From Ruegeria sp. PrR005 (lineage in GTDB: Bacteria > Pseudomonadota > Alphaproteobacteria > Rhodobacterales > Rhodobacteraceae): DNA of 64,000 bases. How positions within the stretch are numbered: position 1 is the stretch's first letter; each line of letters starts with the position of its first letter. Below the pieces are notes generated by a model. The model was given only the letters and a program-made list of their open reading frames with translations, was not told the origin of the DNA and made no database searches. Location: the NCBI RefSeq assembly GCF_010500245.1, contig NZ_JAAGOX010000006.1:61373-125372 (forward strand), written 5' to 3'. Both the position numbers and the translations under genes were made by a program. Shown piece after piece: positions 35,911 through 44,917 of this stretch.

Positions 35911-36260
35911 CCTCTGTATCTGCCGAGCAGTTTCGGGATACTTTTGGTTTCCTCTGCCTCAACGCACCGGGTTTGACCGGTTGGACTAATCCATCTGTAC
36001 TAGCGTCGTTGCGTCGGCAAGTGAACGGCCCTGGACCGGTTTCAAGGATTGCCAATCCAGCGAGACCACCCCAAGGCGAGCGCTTGCCGATAACTCTTCC
36101 AAGCGAACCGGGTTGGGTCGCAATGGGTGCCGGGCTCACTCGGCTGCACGCCGGTCACCTCTCTTTCGGGCATCGCTCGTTCTTTCTGGCCCACAGGTTG
36201 CGCGCTGCTCCCGATAAGATCTGTTCCTATCATTCCGGTAGCACCCTTTGCGATGGACGC
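35911..36260. other. Gene-free stretch after the IS6 fragment
   Basis: About 350 bases between the transposase fragment and the end of the flavin monooxygenase gene. A plus-strand frame continues from here across the monooxygenase, but it is only a shadow. A short minus-strand string near 36170 (QKERAMPERE) vaguely recalls an IS6-family C-terminus but is too weak to call. No RNA gene or terminator is evident. Confidence 0.35.
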
Positions 36261-38192
36261 TTACCTCTGGTCTTGCGGTATGAGAAACGCACCGAAGAAC
36301 CCGGACAACGCTTCGTATCCACCCAAGGGCAGAACATGCGCAACATATTGGTCGGGCCGAACGATGATCATGCACCCATCCAACCGTTCGATCCCGCGCA
36401 TCTCATAAATGTCGGCGCCCAGTTTGTGATCGACACAGAACACCTTCTCGAAGTCGTGCAGCCCATAGCGGCCTTTTGCAGGTCTGAGCAGGGTCGGCAT
36501 GTCCTCATATTTCAGGGATTCAAATTCCTGCTGGAATATGGCGCGTAGATCTATCAGCCCGTCGATGTCCTCGTTCCCGCGTGTAAAGCGCCGGACCGGA
36601 GAGGCGGGATCGTTTTCAAGCCAAGTGCAAAGCCCGTGGATCGCGCCACCTTCGGCTCCGGTATCCTGCCGTCCGGCAAAGGCGTAAATGCGCCACCGCC
36701 CGTCCGCTTCGGCCACGTGACCGAGTTGCAGCCGCTTGGCATCCGACAGTCGAAGGACCGGCGCGGAATGGAACCGTTTCCCTACGGTCTGGCCCGTGGC
36801 CAGATGCTGATGCGTGGGTTCGGCCGTGAGTTCCGACGGATCATATCGTACGGCGAGCCCACCGGTAAACTCCAGGTTCTCGATGAACTGCTTTTGAAAG
36901 CGCGGCATGTCTGTGCCGTCGATCTCGGACGCGCCGGGAGGGGCGCTCATGATCCGCGCCCATTTGTGGTCGGTTTCGACCAGGCGCCTTGCTTCTTCGC
37001 GGCGTTCCGCCGAGTAGCTGTGCAGAAGGCGCGCGTCAGACCGCCCCGTCAGCACGTGTGCAAGTTTCCAGCCAAGGTTGAACGTATCGCCCATGGATAC
37101 GTTCATGCCCTGACCGGCCTTCGGGCTATGGGTGTGGCAGGCGTCGCCAGCAGTAAACACCCGCGGAGTGCGGGTTGCCGCCTCCTCCTCCGGGACGTCA
37201 TCGAACTTGTCCGTCAGGCGATGGCCGATCTCGTAGATCGACCACCAGACGACTTCCTTCACATCGATGGTATAGGGGCGCATGATCCGGTTGGCGGCGG
37301 CGATGATGTGGTCCGATGTCAGGTTGCGGTTCGACACCCGCTCGTCCGGGTTCAGCTTGTCGAGTTCGACATACATCCGGAACATGTAGCCGCCCTCGCG
37401 CGGGATGATCAGCACATTGCCTTCCTTCGTCGACTGGATCAGGCATTTCCGGCGCAGGTCGGGAAAGTCGGAATTGGCGAGAATATCCATCACGCCCCAA
37501 GCCTGATGTGCGGCGTCTCCATGCAGCTTACCGCCAATCGCCTTACGGACATTGCTGCGCGCCCCGTCGCATCCGACGACATAGTTTGCGCGTAACGTCA
37601 CCCTCTCGCCCGCGCTGCCATCTTCATCAACACGTTCCAGGATCACGGACACCGGATGGTCCTGGGCGTCGGTCTCGATCTTGAGGTCGATCACGCGCAG
37701 CCCGTAGTGCGGTTCAAGCCGGGTGGGCGAGTTTTCCATGACATCGAGGAAGAGCTGATGGATGCGCGCCTGATTGACGATGGTGTGTGGCATCTCAGAC
37801 TGGTCGTCTGCCACGTCCTGGGTGATCCCGACGCGGGTAATGTGGTCGGTGTTGGCCGGATCCGGTTTCCAGAACGTGGTCTGGTTGACCCAATATGCTT
37901 CACGCTTGATCTTTTCGGCAAAGCCGAACGCCTGGAACATCTCCATCGAGCGGACGTTCACGCCGTCGGCCTGGCCCTTTTCCATGGGGCCGGGTTTGGG
38001 TTCCACGATCATCGTAGTGATTTCTGGAAAACCCGCCAGTTGCGCGGCAAGACACAATCCGGCTGGACCACAGCCCGCAATCAGGACGTCGACAGTCTTT
38101 GGAACGGTATCGTTGTGCGGCTGATCGCGGCTCGGGGCAGGGGCCTTGATGTCAGGATCCCCTGGTCTGAATCCGTCGACATAGTATTGCAT
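36261..38192 (-). CDS. FAD-dependent aromatic monooxygenase, MobA/phenol hydroxylase-like
   Basis: Single-component flavin hydroxylase of 643 residues that should hydroxylate a phenolic acid using NAD(P)H and oxygen. The start MQYYVDGFRPGDPDIK resembles 3-hydroxybenzoate 4-monooxygenase (MobA), and GGAGG lies 6 bases upstream, which favours 38192 over 38240. FAD motifs are present: VLIAGCGPAGLCLAAQL, YVVGCDGARSNVRKAIG and VFTAGDACHTHSPKAGQG. The C-terminal thioredoxin-like domain typical of phenol hydroxylases follows (FEKVFCVDHKLGADIYEMRG to VAHVLPLGGYEALSGFF). It is divergent from a MarR regulator across a strong palindrome. The exact substrate is not certain, but 3-hydroxybenzoate-type compounds are likely. 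Confidence 0.87.
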   Translation of the reverse strand: MQYYVDGFRPGDPDIKAPAPSRDQPHNDTVPKTVDVLIAGCGPAGLCLAAQLAGFPEITTMIVEPKPGPMEKGQADGVNVRSMEMFQAFGFAEKIKREAYWVNQTTFWKPDPANTDHITRVGITQDVADDQSEMPHTIVNQARIHQLFLDVMENSPTRLEPHYGLRVIDLKIETDAQDHPVSVILERVDEDGSAGERVTLRANYVVGCDGARSNVRKAIGGKLHGDAAHQAWGVMDILANSDFPDLRRKCLIQSTKEGNVLIIPREGGYMFRMYVELDKLNPDERVSNRNLTSDHIIAAANRIMRPYTIDVKEVVWWSIYEIGHRLTDKFDDVPEEEAATRTPRVFTAGDACHTHSPKAGQGMNVSMGDTFNLGWKLAHVLTGRSDARLLHSYSAERREEARRLVETDHKWARIMSAPPGASEIDGTDMPRFQKQFIENLEFTGGLAVRYDPSELTAEPTHQHLATGQTVGKRFHSAPVLRLSDAKRLQLGHVAEADGRWRIYAFAGRQDTGAEGGAIHGLCTWLENDPASPVRRFTRGNEDIDGLIDLRAIFQQEFESLKYEDMPTLLRPAKGRYGLHDFEKVFCVDHKLGADIYEMRGIERLDGCMIIVRPDQYVAHVLPLGGYEALSGFFGAFLIPQDQR

Positions 38193-38251
38193 GGTCTTCC
38201 TCCACACCGATGCATCGGACTCGAAATTTAGTATCTGCACTTATTATATTC

Positions 38252-38283
38252 AGGAAAAAGATATGTGTACATACCTTTTTCCT
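38252..38283. promoter_or_regulatory. 32-bp near-perfect palindrome, likely MarR operator
   Basis: AGGAAAAAGATATG-TGTA-CATACCTTTTTCCT: the two 14-base arms match at 13 of 14 positions around a 4-base centre. It lies between the divergent flavin monooxygenase (start 38192) and MarR (start 38338) genes, placing it to control both. It overlaps an alternative upstream MarR start at 38263, which argues against that start. Binding by the adjacent MarR protein is inferred. Confidence 0.7.
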
Positions 38284-38337
38284 TTTGCCAAAGTCGCGAG
38301 GATCCCTTTTGGAGCCTTCAGCGAGGAAAATTTCCAA

Positions 38338-38787
38338 ATGACTGTTACTGGCATGGCGGGCCATCTGATCCGTCGGTTGAACCAAATGTCCACTCAAGTC
38401 TTCTCTCAGCGCATGCAGGAGACAGGATACGATCTTACGCCGGTCCAGTTCGCCGCGCTTGACGCAGTGTGTTCCAGTCCGGGCCTGGACCAGGCGCGCA
38501 TCGCCGCAATGATCGCCTACGACCGTGCAACAATTGGTGGGGTCATCGACCGGCTGGAGCAAAAGGGTCTTGTCACGCGGACAATAAATGAGCGGGATCG
38601 GCGCGCGCGTCTGGTGATGATTACAGGCAAAGGCCAACGGGTTTACAAGGAGGTATTGCCGATCATCAGGAAACTGCAATCCGAGATCCTGACTGGCCTT
38701 TGCGCAGAGGAACAAAGGCAGTTTCTTCGTTTGGCGGCCAAGGCAGTGCACTTGGGCTCAGACACCTTGTCGGATGGCGAAGAATAG
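38338..38787 (+). CDS. MarR family transcriptional regulator
   Basis: 149-residue winged-helix regulator from the chosen ATG at 38338; the open frame reaches back to 38191, but those extra residues are not family-like and cover the palindrome. The core reads MAGHLIRRLNQMSTQVFSQR, then the DNA-binding part LTPVQFAALDAVCSSPGLDQ, IAYDRATIGGVIDRLEQKGL and the wing ERDRRARLVMIT. MarR proteins usually release DNA when they bind phenolic compounds, which fits control of the divergent aromatic hydroxylase. GAGG lies about 12 bases before the start, a weak spacing; the ATG at 38353 is an alternative. Confidence 0.9.
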   Translation: MTVTGMAGHLIRRLNQMSTQVFSQRMQETGYDLTPVQFAALDAVCSSPGLDQARIAAMIAYDRATIGGVIDRLEQKGLVTRTINERDRRARLVMITGKGQRVYKEVLPIIRKLQSEILTGLCAEEQRQFLRLAAKAVHLGSDTLSDGEE

Positions 38788-38916
38788 GAGATCGACCCAG
38801 ACCCAAGGAACGCGAAGGTGTTCCTGAATCTGCGGACGTCTCTCGAAGCTTTGTTGGAAACGGAACCGCTTGGCACAGCCATCATAGTTCGTCCTGCTCC
38901 CTACTCGGGCAACCGC

Positions 38917-39801
38917 TCAGATTGCCTCCAGCCGCCACGTCGGGAAGAGATCGGCCTGTTGGCAATATTCTCTTGTGTCTTCTCCGGCAAATAGACCATC
39001 GCGTGACACAAGTACCGTACGCCATCCACGCGCCTCGGCCCCCAGGATGTCGGTATGCAATGTATCGCCGCACATCGCGATACGCGTGCGATCCATACCC
39101 GGCAAAGAACCTTCGATCATCTCGTAAACTTCGGGAAAGGGTTTGCCGAAGAAGCGGATGTCCGTCACTCCGCCATCCGCAAGCAGGTGCCCGAAATACC
39201 CTGGTTCCAGGGTAAAGCGGCCTTCGCGTGGTGCCACCAGATCTGCGTTGGCAATCAGAACGGGTCTTGGATTGCGCCGGAGCGACTCTGCCAGGATGGA
39301 CTGGCGGTCATTGGTCCAGGATTCGCTGGACAGAAAAAGAAAACCTTCGACCCTGTCATACGCTTTCTGGTCGTCCTCCAACCGGCAGGCTGTGGTCGGA
39401 ATGTCCGAAAGGTCATCTGATGGCGCCGCAATACATCCCCACAGGCCAGGCCCCAATTCCCTCAGGGTGGCGTCGCGGCTGGTAATGATCTCATCGGCTT
39501 CGACCCGCATGCCAAGCCGTTGAAATTTTTTGACGGCCATTTCATGGTTGTAACTCGCCGCGTTGGAAAGGATGCGAATCTTGCACCCTGCGCTCCTGAG
39601 CTGGTCGAGCCGCTCCGACGCGCCTGGGATCGGTGTCTCTCCGATGTTGAGAACGCCGAATGCATCGAAGACAAAAGCATCTGCCTCGGTCACGATATCA
39701 AGAAGAGAACCGATGTCCTGCGTCCAGGTTCGGGTGTTGACGTCCGGGAAGCGAAACCTAACGGCTTCGTAACGATCAAAAATCTTGTTGATGCTGTTCA
39801 T
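38917..39801 (-). CDS. HAD-superfamily hydrolase, class IIA (NagD-like)
   Basis: Predicted phosphatase of 294 residues. HAD motif I is DAFVFDAFGVLNIGETPIPG, with the nucleophilic Asp in FDAFGVL. Motif II is RILSNAASYN, the Lys of motif III is in FFGKPFPEVYEM, and motif IV is AMCGDTLHTDILGAEARGWR. The cap between motifs II and III is of the class IIA type seen in NagD and 4-nitrophenylphosphatase-like proteins. It stands alone between the MarR gene and the CoA-transferase gene. The physiological phosphoester is unknown. Confidence 0.85.
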   Translation of the reverse strand: MNSINKIFDRYEAVRFRFPDVNTRTWTQDIGSLLDIVTEADAFVFDAFGVLNIGETPIPGASERLDQLRSAGCKIRILSNAASYNHEMAVKKFQRLGMRVEADEIITSRDATLRELGPGLWGCIAAPSDDLSDIPTTACRLEDDQKAYDRVEGFLFLSSESWTNDRQSILAESLRRNPRPVLIANADLVAPREGRFTLEPGYFGHLLADGGVTDIRFFGKPFPEVYEMIEGSLPGMDRTRIAMCGDTLHTDILGAEARGWRTVLVSRDGLFAGEDTREYCQQADLFPTWRLEAI

Positions 39802-40132
39802 GCGTACTCGGTTGCCGATTTGCTTCGGATCGTGACCTGAGGCCCGACCTCCTTCCAGCTTTTCTGGAGAATCCGTTAGTGGATTTGTGGCCTCATGCGG
39901 CCTTGGTTTCCAGTCTCAATTTCATTTCAAGTTGCTCTGGCTTAAGACTGCCCGAGGACTAGTGGGGGGCTTACGGGAATTGTCTTCCTTCTGGGGGGAG
40001 GTTCGTCTGCCCGCCCCTGATTTCGTCGGTGAAGAGGTCGCTGTGTTCTTTGCGCGGCAGCCCATCTCGGTTTCCTTCACGCAACTCGGCCATTGGTCTG
40101 CAATTCTGGCTCGGTCCGGCAGCGCCTGCGGA
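39802..40132. other. Gene-free stretch with possible IS5-family trace
   Basis: About 330 bases between the HAD hydrolase start and the CoA-transferase stop. A plus-strand frame near 39930-40090 contains GLVGGLRELSS, LPAPDF and ARQPISVSF in an order that faintly recalls IS5-family transposases (GLVESLL-x-L, VPDFSTL, RRQ-x-L-x-V). The similarity is weak and I regard it only as a possible relic. No other feature seen. Confidence 0.25.
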
Positions 40133-42058
40133 TCATCCCGAACGGTCAAGAAACGCTTGTGCGGCCTCCCGTGACTCGAAAAGATGCGGAGCGGCGGCAC
40201 CAAGCGTTTCACCAAGTTTTATCCGAATGAATGCAGAGCCGGAGTACCGCGTCACGGTTCGATAGAAACGGGCCTCCAGCCTGGCGACCATATTGGCGTA
40301 ATCCTTGGCAACCTCGTCTTCAAGCTGGAAGCCGTCATAATTCACGATAACGTCGACCTTTTCGTCCAGCGGACCGCAGACCGTCTCTACCTGCCTTCGT
40401 ATCTGTTCCACTTCTTCAAGCGAGCGAACTCGCAGCTTTTCGAAATTGATGAACAGGCGACCTTTTGCGGCGTCCAGCGCAATCCGTTCCGGCAAATCAA
40501 GGTGGAGAAGCTCGCGTTTCAGGTCCATCGGTTCGGTTCCGAAAATCCGTGCGTCCATATCGCGAACGTCCTCGATGATAGGCCGGAACCCCATTTGGCT
40601 CACGATATCGCGCTCAATATCGACGCCTGGGGCTGTCTCTATCAGTTGCAGCCCGGCAGGGCACAACCGAAACACGCAACGCTCGGTCACATAGAGTACA
40701 GACCGCCCCAATCGGGCCGCGCGTCTCCCCGAGAACGTCACCTGCTCGACCTCTTTTAGAAACTTTTGGGATGCCCCTTCGGCCCGGATTTCCAACCGTC
40801 CGTCTGCGATGTCGATATCCAGCCCCTGCGCCGTAAAGGTTCCTGCGAACACCAGCGATTTCGCGTTTTGACTTATGTTGATGAACCCTCCGGCCCCCGC
40901 TAGCCGGGGGCCAAAGCGCGAAACGTTCACGTTTCCTGTTCTGTCAGCCTGGGCAAGACCAAGGCAGGCCATATCCAGCCCGCCGCCGTCATAGAAATCA
41001 AATTGCGCATTCTGGGGGATCACGGCATCAACATCGACAGCCGCCCCAAAATCCAGCCCCGATGCTGGCTGGCCACCAATGACCCCGGGTTCCGCCGTTA
41101 GCGTCACGTGATCCAGAAGACCTTCTTCGGCCGCGACAGAGGCCACGCCTTCGGGCATGCCGATGCCAAGATTGATCACCCCGTTCACCGGGAGTTCAAA
41201 GGCACATCTCCGCGCGATGACTTTTCGTGCGTCCAGACGCATCTGGGGAATCTCTCCCGCCGGCGGCCGGATGCGATTGGTGAAGGCGTGCGAAAACCTC
41301 GTTCGGTAGGTTTGCATATGCAGTTCCTGCGGAGCCACCACCACTGCATCGACCAGGATGCCGGGGATTTGAACTTCGCGAGCTGGAAGGCTGCGCCCCC
41401 GGGCCAGACGCTCGACTTGTACCATCACCACTCCGCCTGCATTCTTTACCGCCATGGCCTGCGCAAGATTGTCTATGACGAGCGCTTCACGCTCCATCGT
41501 GATGTTGCCGAACTCGTCCGCGGTGGTTCCACGCAGCAGCGCAACGGTGAGTTTTGGTGCGGGATAGAACAGATACTCTTCGCCACCGCGCGTCATAAGT
41601 TCGACCTGCGGTTCGATCGAGATCGCGTTGATTGCTCCGCCGCCGTTTCGGGGATCGACGAATGTCTCCAGCCCGACTTTGCTTATCATTCCCGGTTTCC
41701 CGGCCGCGATGTCGCGAAAGAGCTGGCTGATGCATCCCTGGGGGAGGTTCCAACCTTCAATCTTTCCCTCAATCGCCAAGGCGGCCACCTTGGGAATAAG
41801 GCCCCAATGTCCTCCGACAACGCGCTTGAGCAACCCTTCGTGGCCGAGGCGGTTGAGACCTCGTTCGCCACCATCCCCTTGTCCCGCCGCGAAAACCAGG
41901 GACAAGTCTCTTGGGTGTCCCGTCTCCAGAAACCGTTGTTCTACTGCCGCCAGAAGCGCATCCGGAACCCCGATGCCGACAAAGCCCGAGGTGGTGAGAA
42001 CGTCGCCGTCCTTGATCAAAGCGGCAGCATCCTTGCCCGAGATGACCTTCTTTCGCAT
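40133..42058 (-). CDS. Fused acyl-CoA:acetate/3-oxoacid CoA-transferase with extra C-terminal domain
   Basis: Family I CoA-transferase of 641 residues with alpha and beta subunits fused (YdiF-like). The alpha part begins KKVISGKDAAALIKDGDVLT with the G-x-G loop TSGFVGIGVPDALL. The beta part has NGVINLGIGMPEGVASVA and the probable catalytic Glu in LTAEPGVIGGQPASG. The standard enzyme ends near QMGFRPIIEDVRDMD; about 125 more residues follow (LDLPERIALDAAKGRLFINF onward) that I do not recognise. The ATG at 42058 has GGAGGAC upstream and is preferred to 42115. It may activate an acyl group during catabolism; its position beside the ectoine genes may be coincidental. Confidence 0.87.
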   Translation of the reverse strand: MRKKVISGKDAAALIKDGDVLTTSGFVGIGVPDALLAAVEQRFLETGHPRDLSLVFAAGQGDGGERGLNRLGHEGLLKRVVGGHWGLIPKVAALAIEGKIEGWNLPQGCISQLFRDIAAGKPGMISKVGLETFVDPRNGGGAINAISIEPQVELMTRGGEEYLFYPAPKLTVALLRGTTADEFGNITMEREALVIDNLAQAMAVKNAGGVVMVQVERLARGRSLPAREVQIPGILVDAVVVAPQELHMQTYRTRFSHAFTNRIRPPAGEIPQMRLDARKVIARRCAFELPVNGVINLGIGMPEGVASVAAEEGLLDHVTLTAEPGVIGGQPASGLDFGAAVDVDAVIPQNAQFDFYDGGGLDMACLGLAQADRTGNVNVSRFGPRLAGAGGFINISQNAKSLVFAGTFTAQGLDIDIADGRLEIRAEGASQKFLKEVEQVTFSGRRAARLGRSVLYVTERCVFRLCPAGLQLIETAPGVDIERDIVSQMGFRPIIEDVRDMDARIFGTEPMDLKRELLHLDLPERIALDAAKGRLFINFEKLRVRSLEEVEQIRRQVETVCGPLDEKVDVIVNYDGFQLEDEVAKDYANMVARLEARFYRTVTRYSGSAFIRIKLGETLGAAAPHLFESREAAQAFLDRSG

Positions 42059-42155
42059 AGACCTGTCCTCCTCAAGATCATGGTTTCCGCCGGTGGGAAA
42101 CTTGTCCAGTGCCAAAAGGCTTAGAAGTGACAGGCGACCACGGGTGACCTGTGCG

Positions 42156-42614
42156 TCATTCCAATAGGGGAAGGTGGAAACTCGCCTTGATCCGATCCAT
42201 GACCACAGAAGTCTTGAACCCCTTGATGTCGGGATTATCGTAAAAGAACTCTCGAGTGAAGGCTTCGTAGTCGGCCATGTTTGTCGCGCTGACGATCAGG
42301 ACGAAATCGGTTTCCCCGGTTACGTAATAGGCGCTCATCACCTCGGCACAATTACGGACCGAGCGTTTGAAACGGTCGATGATGTCAGCGCGTTCGCGCG
42401 CAAGTTCGACAGAAACCAGCATCAAGAGCGGGCGGCCTGCTGCTTCGGGATCCACGACCGAGATATCGGCCGTGATGATTTTGTCGGCCCTGAGTCGCGC
42501 CAGGCGGCGTTGAACAGAGGTCGCGGATAACCCGACCAGGTCCGACAATTCGGCATGGGTAAGTTGGTTGTTCTGTTGCACGTAGTGCAGGATTTTTCGA
42601 TCTATCTGGTCCAT
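42156..42614 (-). CDS. doeX: Lrp/AsnC family regulator of ectoine catabolism (DoeX-like)
   Basis: 152-residue Lrp/AsnC regulator. The N-terminal helix-turn-helix is MDQIDRKILHYVQQNNQLTH then LVGLSATSVQRRLARLRADK; the C-terminal RAM ligand domain includes VMSAYYVTGETDFVLIVSAT. It is divergent from the ectoine hydrolase gene, exactly where DoeX/AsnC regulators sit in ectoine-degrading proteobacteria. There, pathway intermediates such as N-acetyl-diaminobutyrate or diaminobutyrate act as inducers. The 120-base gap between the two starts should hold its operator. The family is certain; the DoeX identity rests on gene context. Confidence 0.85.
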   Translation of the reverse strand: MDQIDRKILHYVQQNNQLTHAELSDLVGLSATSVQRRLARLRADKIITADISVVDPEAAGRPLLMLVSVELARERADIIDRFKRSVRNCAEVMSAYYVTGETDFVLIVSATNMADYEAFTREFFYDNPDIKGFKTSVVMDRIKASFHLPLLE

Positions 42615-42733
42615 GGATGGGGGAATTATCCGATCTTCTGGATACTGGCGCGGAAAAAAAAGCGGATCTTGCTAAAAATTGCGAAAAACATGCGGCTCTT
42701 CCCCGTAAGATGATCGCGAACGCCGGAGGATTC

Positions 42734-43909
42734 ATGCCAGATCTGCCTTTCTCACCAGCCGAATACACAGACCGCCTGTCAAAGACGCGCGCTGAAATGG
42801 CCGTGCGCGGGCTGGAGGCGATTTTTGTCACTGACCCGTCCAATATGGCCTGGCTGACAGGCTACGATGGTTGGTCGTTTTACGTGCATCAAGGCGTGCT
42901 TCTTGCACTCGAAGGCGAACCGATTTGGTGGGGGCGCGCGATGGATGCGGTGGGGGCCGGGCTAACCACGTGGCTCGCAAGGGACAACATTCACGGTTAC
43001 GACGACACTTACGTCCAAAACCCGGCCAAACATCCGATGGAGGACCTCTCTGCGCTGATCGCCCAACGGGGTCTGAGTGTTGCGCGCATCGGTCTGGAGA
43101 TGGACAACTACTATTTCACCGCGTCCGCGTTCCTGAGCCTGCAACAAAATCTGCCCACGGCCCGGTTCCAGGATGCCACTGGCCTGGTCAACTGGCAGCG
43201 CGCCGTGAAATCCGCCACCGAGATCGAGTACATGCGTCGTGGCGCCCGGATCGTCGAGCGGATGCACCAGGTGGTGTTGGAAAAGGCCGAACCAGGGCTG
43301 AAGAAGAACGAACTGATCGCCGATATCTACCATGCCTCGGTCTCGGGAGCTGATGGGTATTGGGGGGACTATCCGGCCATCGTTCCGATGGCGCCGTCGG
43401 GTGTCGATGCGACTGCCCCGCACCTGACATGGGACGATGCACCTCTGAAAGCTGGCGAAAGCACGTTTTTCGAGATTGCCGGATCCTATCGGCGCTATCA
43501 GTGCCCGCAGTCGCGCACCTTGTTCCTGGGCAAGCCGCCGCAGAAATACCTGGACGCGGAAAAGGCTGTTCTTGAGGCCGTCGAGGCGGGGCTGGAACAG
43601 GCCCGACCCGGAAATCTGTGCGAGGACATCGCCAATGCCTTCAACGCGACACTCAATCGGCTGGGCTTCCAGAAGGACAGCCGATGCGGCTACGCCATTG
43701 GGATCTCCTATCCGCCGGATTGGGGCGAACGCACCATGTCGTTTCGCAGGGGCGACAAGAGTGTGCTGAAACCCGGTATGACCTTCCACTTCATGCCCGC
43801 TTTGTGGCTTGATGATGGGGGGCTGGAGATCACGGAACCGATTGTTATCACGGAAACCGGGGTGGAGTGCCTCTGCCGCACCCCCCGCGAACTCTTTGTG
43901 AAAGGGTGA
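42734..43909 (+). CDS. doeA: Ectoine hydrolase (M24 peptidase fold)
   Basis: 391-residue creatinase/M24-like enzyme (DoeA/EutD) that opens the ectoine ring to N-acetyl-L-2,4-diaminobutyrate in the cytoplasm. The N-terminal creatinase domain has EAIFVTDPSNMAWLTGYDGW, and the C-terminal pita-bread domain runs from SATEIEYMRRGARIVERMHQ. At the usual metal site the text is FFEIAGSYRRYQCPQSRTLF, lacking the standard Asp pair, as in other DoeA/EutD proteins. The ATG at 42734 has GGAGG 4-9 bases upstream; an open frame reaching to 42617 is not family-like. It leads the doeA-doeB-doeD operon. Sharing one operon with a deacetylase and an aminotransferase makes the assignment strong. Confidence 0.9.
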   Translation: MPDLPFSPAEYTDRLSKTRAEMAVRGLEAIFVTDPSNMAWLTGYDGWSFYVHQGVLLALEGEPIWWGRAMDAVGAGLTTWLARDNIHGYDDTYVQNPAKHPMEDLSALIAQRGLSVARIGLEMDNYYFTASAFLSLQQNLPTARFQDATGLVNWQRAVKSATEIEYMRRGARIVERMHQVVLEKAEPGLKKNELIADIYHASVSGADGYWGDYPAIVPMAPSGVDATAPHLTWDDAPLKAGESTFFEIAGSYRRYQCPQSRTLFLGKPPQKYLDAEKAVLEAVEAGLEQARPGNLCEDIANAFNATLNRLGFQKDSRCGYAIGISYPPDWGERTMSFRRGDKSVLKPGMTFHFMPALWLDDGGLEITEPIVITETGVECLCRTPRELFVKG

Positions 43910-43912
43910 GCC

Positions 43913-44902
43913 ATGCGCGCCAATCCGATCACCCCGACCGTGGATTTCGAACAAGACGGCAAACAGCACGGGCATCTGCGCTTGCCCTACAGCCGGAACG
44001 ACAGCGCGTGGGGCTCTGTGTTGATACCCGTTTCGGTGATCCGGCGCGGAACCGGCCCGGTGGCGCTTCTGACCGGGGCGAACCACGGGGACGAGTATGA
44101 AGGGCCGCTTGCGCTCTTTGATTTGGCGCATAACCTAGTGCCGGACCAGGTCACGGGGACCGTGATCATTGTTCCGGCGATGAACTTCCCGGCGTTTCTG
44201 GCGGGCACGCGGGTTTCGCCGCTGGATCAGGTCAACATGAACCGCGCCTTTCCCGGCGCCCCGGATGGGACGCCGACGCAGAAGATCGCCGACTATTTCC
44301 AGCGCACGTTGCTGCCCATGGCCGATGTGGTTCTGGATTTCCATTCCGGCGGCAAAACGCTGGATTTCCTGCCTTTTGCGGCCTCGCATATCCTTGAAGA
44401 CAAGGCGCAGCAGGCGCGCTGTCGCGCCGCCCGGGATGCGTTCAACGCGCCCTTCAGCGTCGAAATGCGCGAGATCGATGCCTTGGGAATGTATGACGAT
44501 GCCGCCGAAGGCTTGGGCAAGACCTTTGTCACAACCGAGTTGGGCGGGCAGGGATCGGCAACCCCATATACCACAAGGATCGCCCGCAAGGGGGTGCGGA
44601 ACCTTTTGATCCACGCCGGGATCATGCAGGGCGAGCCAGAGCATACACCCACGCGCCATCTCAGCCAGCCTGACGATGCCTGTTTTCATTTCTCTACAGA
44701 GGGTGGTCTTGTCGAGTACCTTGTTGCGCTGGGCGAAGTCGTAAGACCCGGCGACCCCATTGCTCGAATTTGGCAGACCGGCCAAACCGGCAGTGCCCCA
44801 CGGTCTGTGACCGCGCAACGCGACGGTATCCTGATGGCGCGCCACCATCCCGGCCTGTGTCAGGCAGGCGATTGCCTGGCCGTTCTGGCCGTCGAAGACT
44901 GA
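43913..44902 (+). CDS. doeB: N-acetyl-L-2,4-diaminobutyrate deacetylase
   Basis: 329-residue zinc-dependent deacylase of the succinylglutamate desuccinylase/aspartoacylase family (DoeB/EutE). It removes acetate from the ectoine hydrolase product to give L-2,4-diaminobutyrate. The zinc motif is LLTGANHGDEYEGPLALFD (H-x2-E pattern) and a third ligand His lies in ADVVLDFHSGG. The C-terminal part EYLVALGEVVRPGDPIARIW forms the usual beta-sandwich domain. It begins 3 bases after the doeA stop, so the two are co-translated; hydrolase and deacetylase are known to cooperate in this pathway. Confidence 0.9.
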   Translation: MRANPITPTVDFEQDGKQHGHLRLPYSRNDSAWGSVLIPVSVIRRGTGPVALLTGANHGDEYEGPLALFDLAHNLVPDQVTGTVIIVPAMNFPAFLAGTRVSPLDQVNMNRAFPGAPDGTPTQKIADYFQRTLLPMADVVLDFHSGGKTLDFLPFAASHILEDKAQQARCRAARDAFNAPFSVEMREIDALGMYDDAAEGLGKTFVTTELGGQGSATPYTTRIARKGVRNLLIHAGIMQGEPEHTPTRHLSQPDDACFHFSTEGGLVEYLVALGEVVRPGDPIARIWQTGQTGSAPRSVTAQRDGILMARHHPGLCQAGDCLAVLAVED

Positions 44903-44917
44903 AAAGAAGGAAAGATC

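Noticed and set aside
36040..36235. Possible IS6 transposase C-terminus on the minus strand
   Set aside because: Only a few residues match, the orientation is opposite to the clear N-terminal fragment, and the rest does not align.
35904..36548. 214-codon plus-strand frame running into the flavin monooxygenase
   Set aside because: Over a third overlaps the monooxygenase 3' end in antisense, and the unique part has no recognisable domain or good start.
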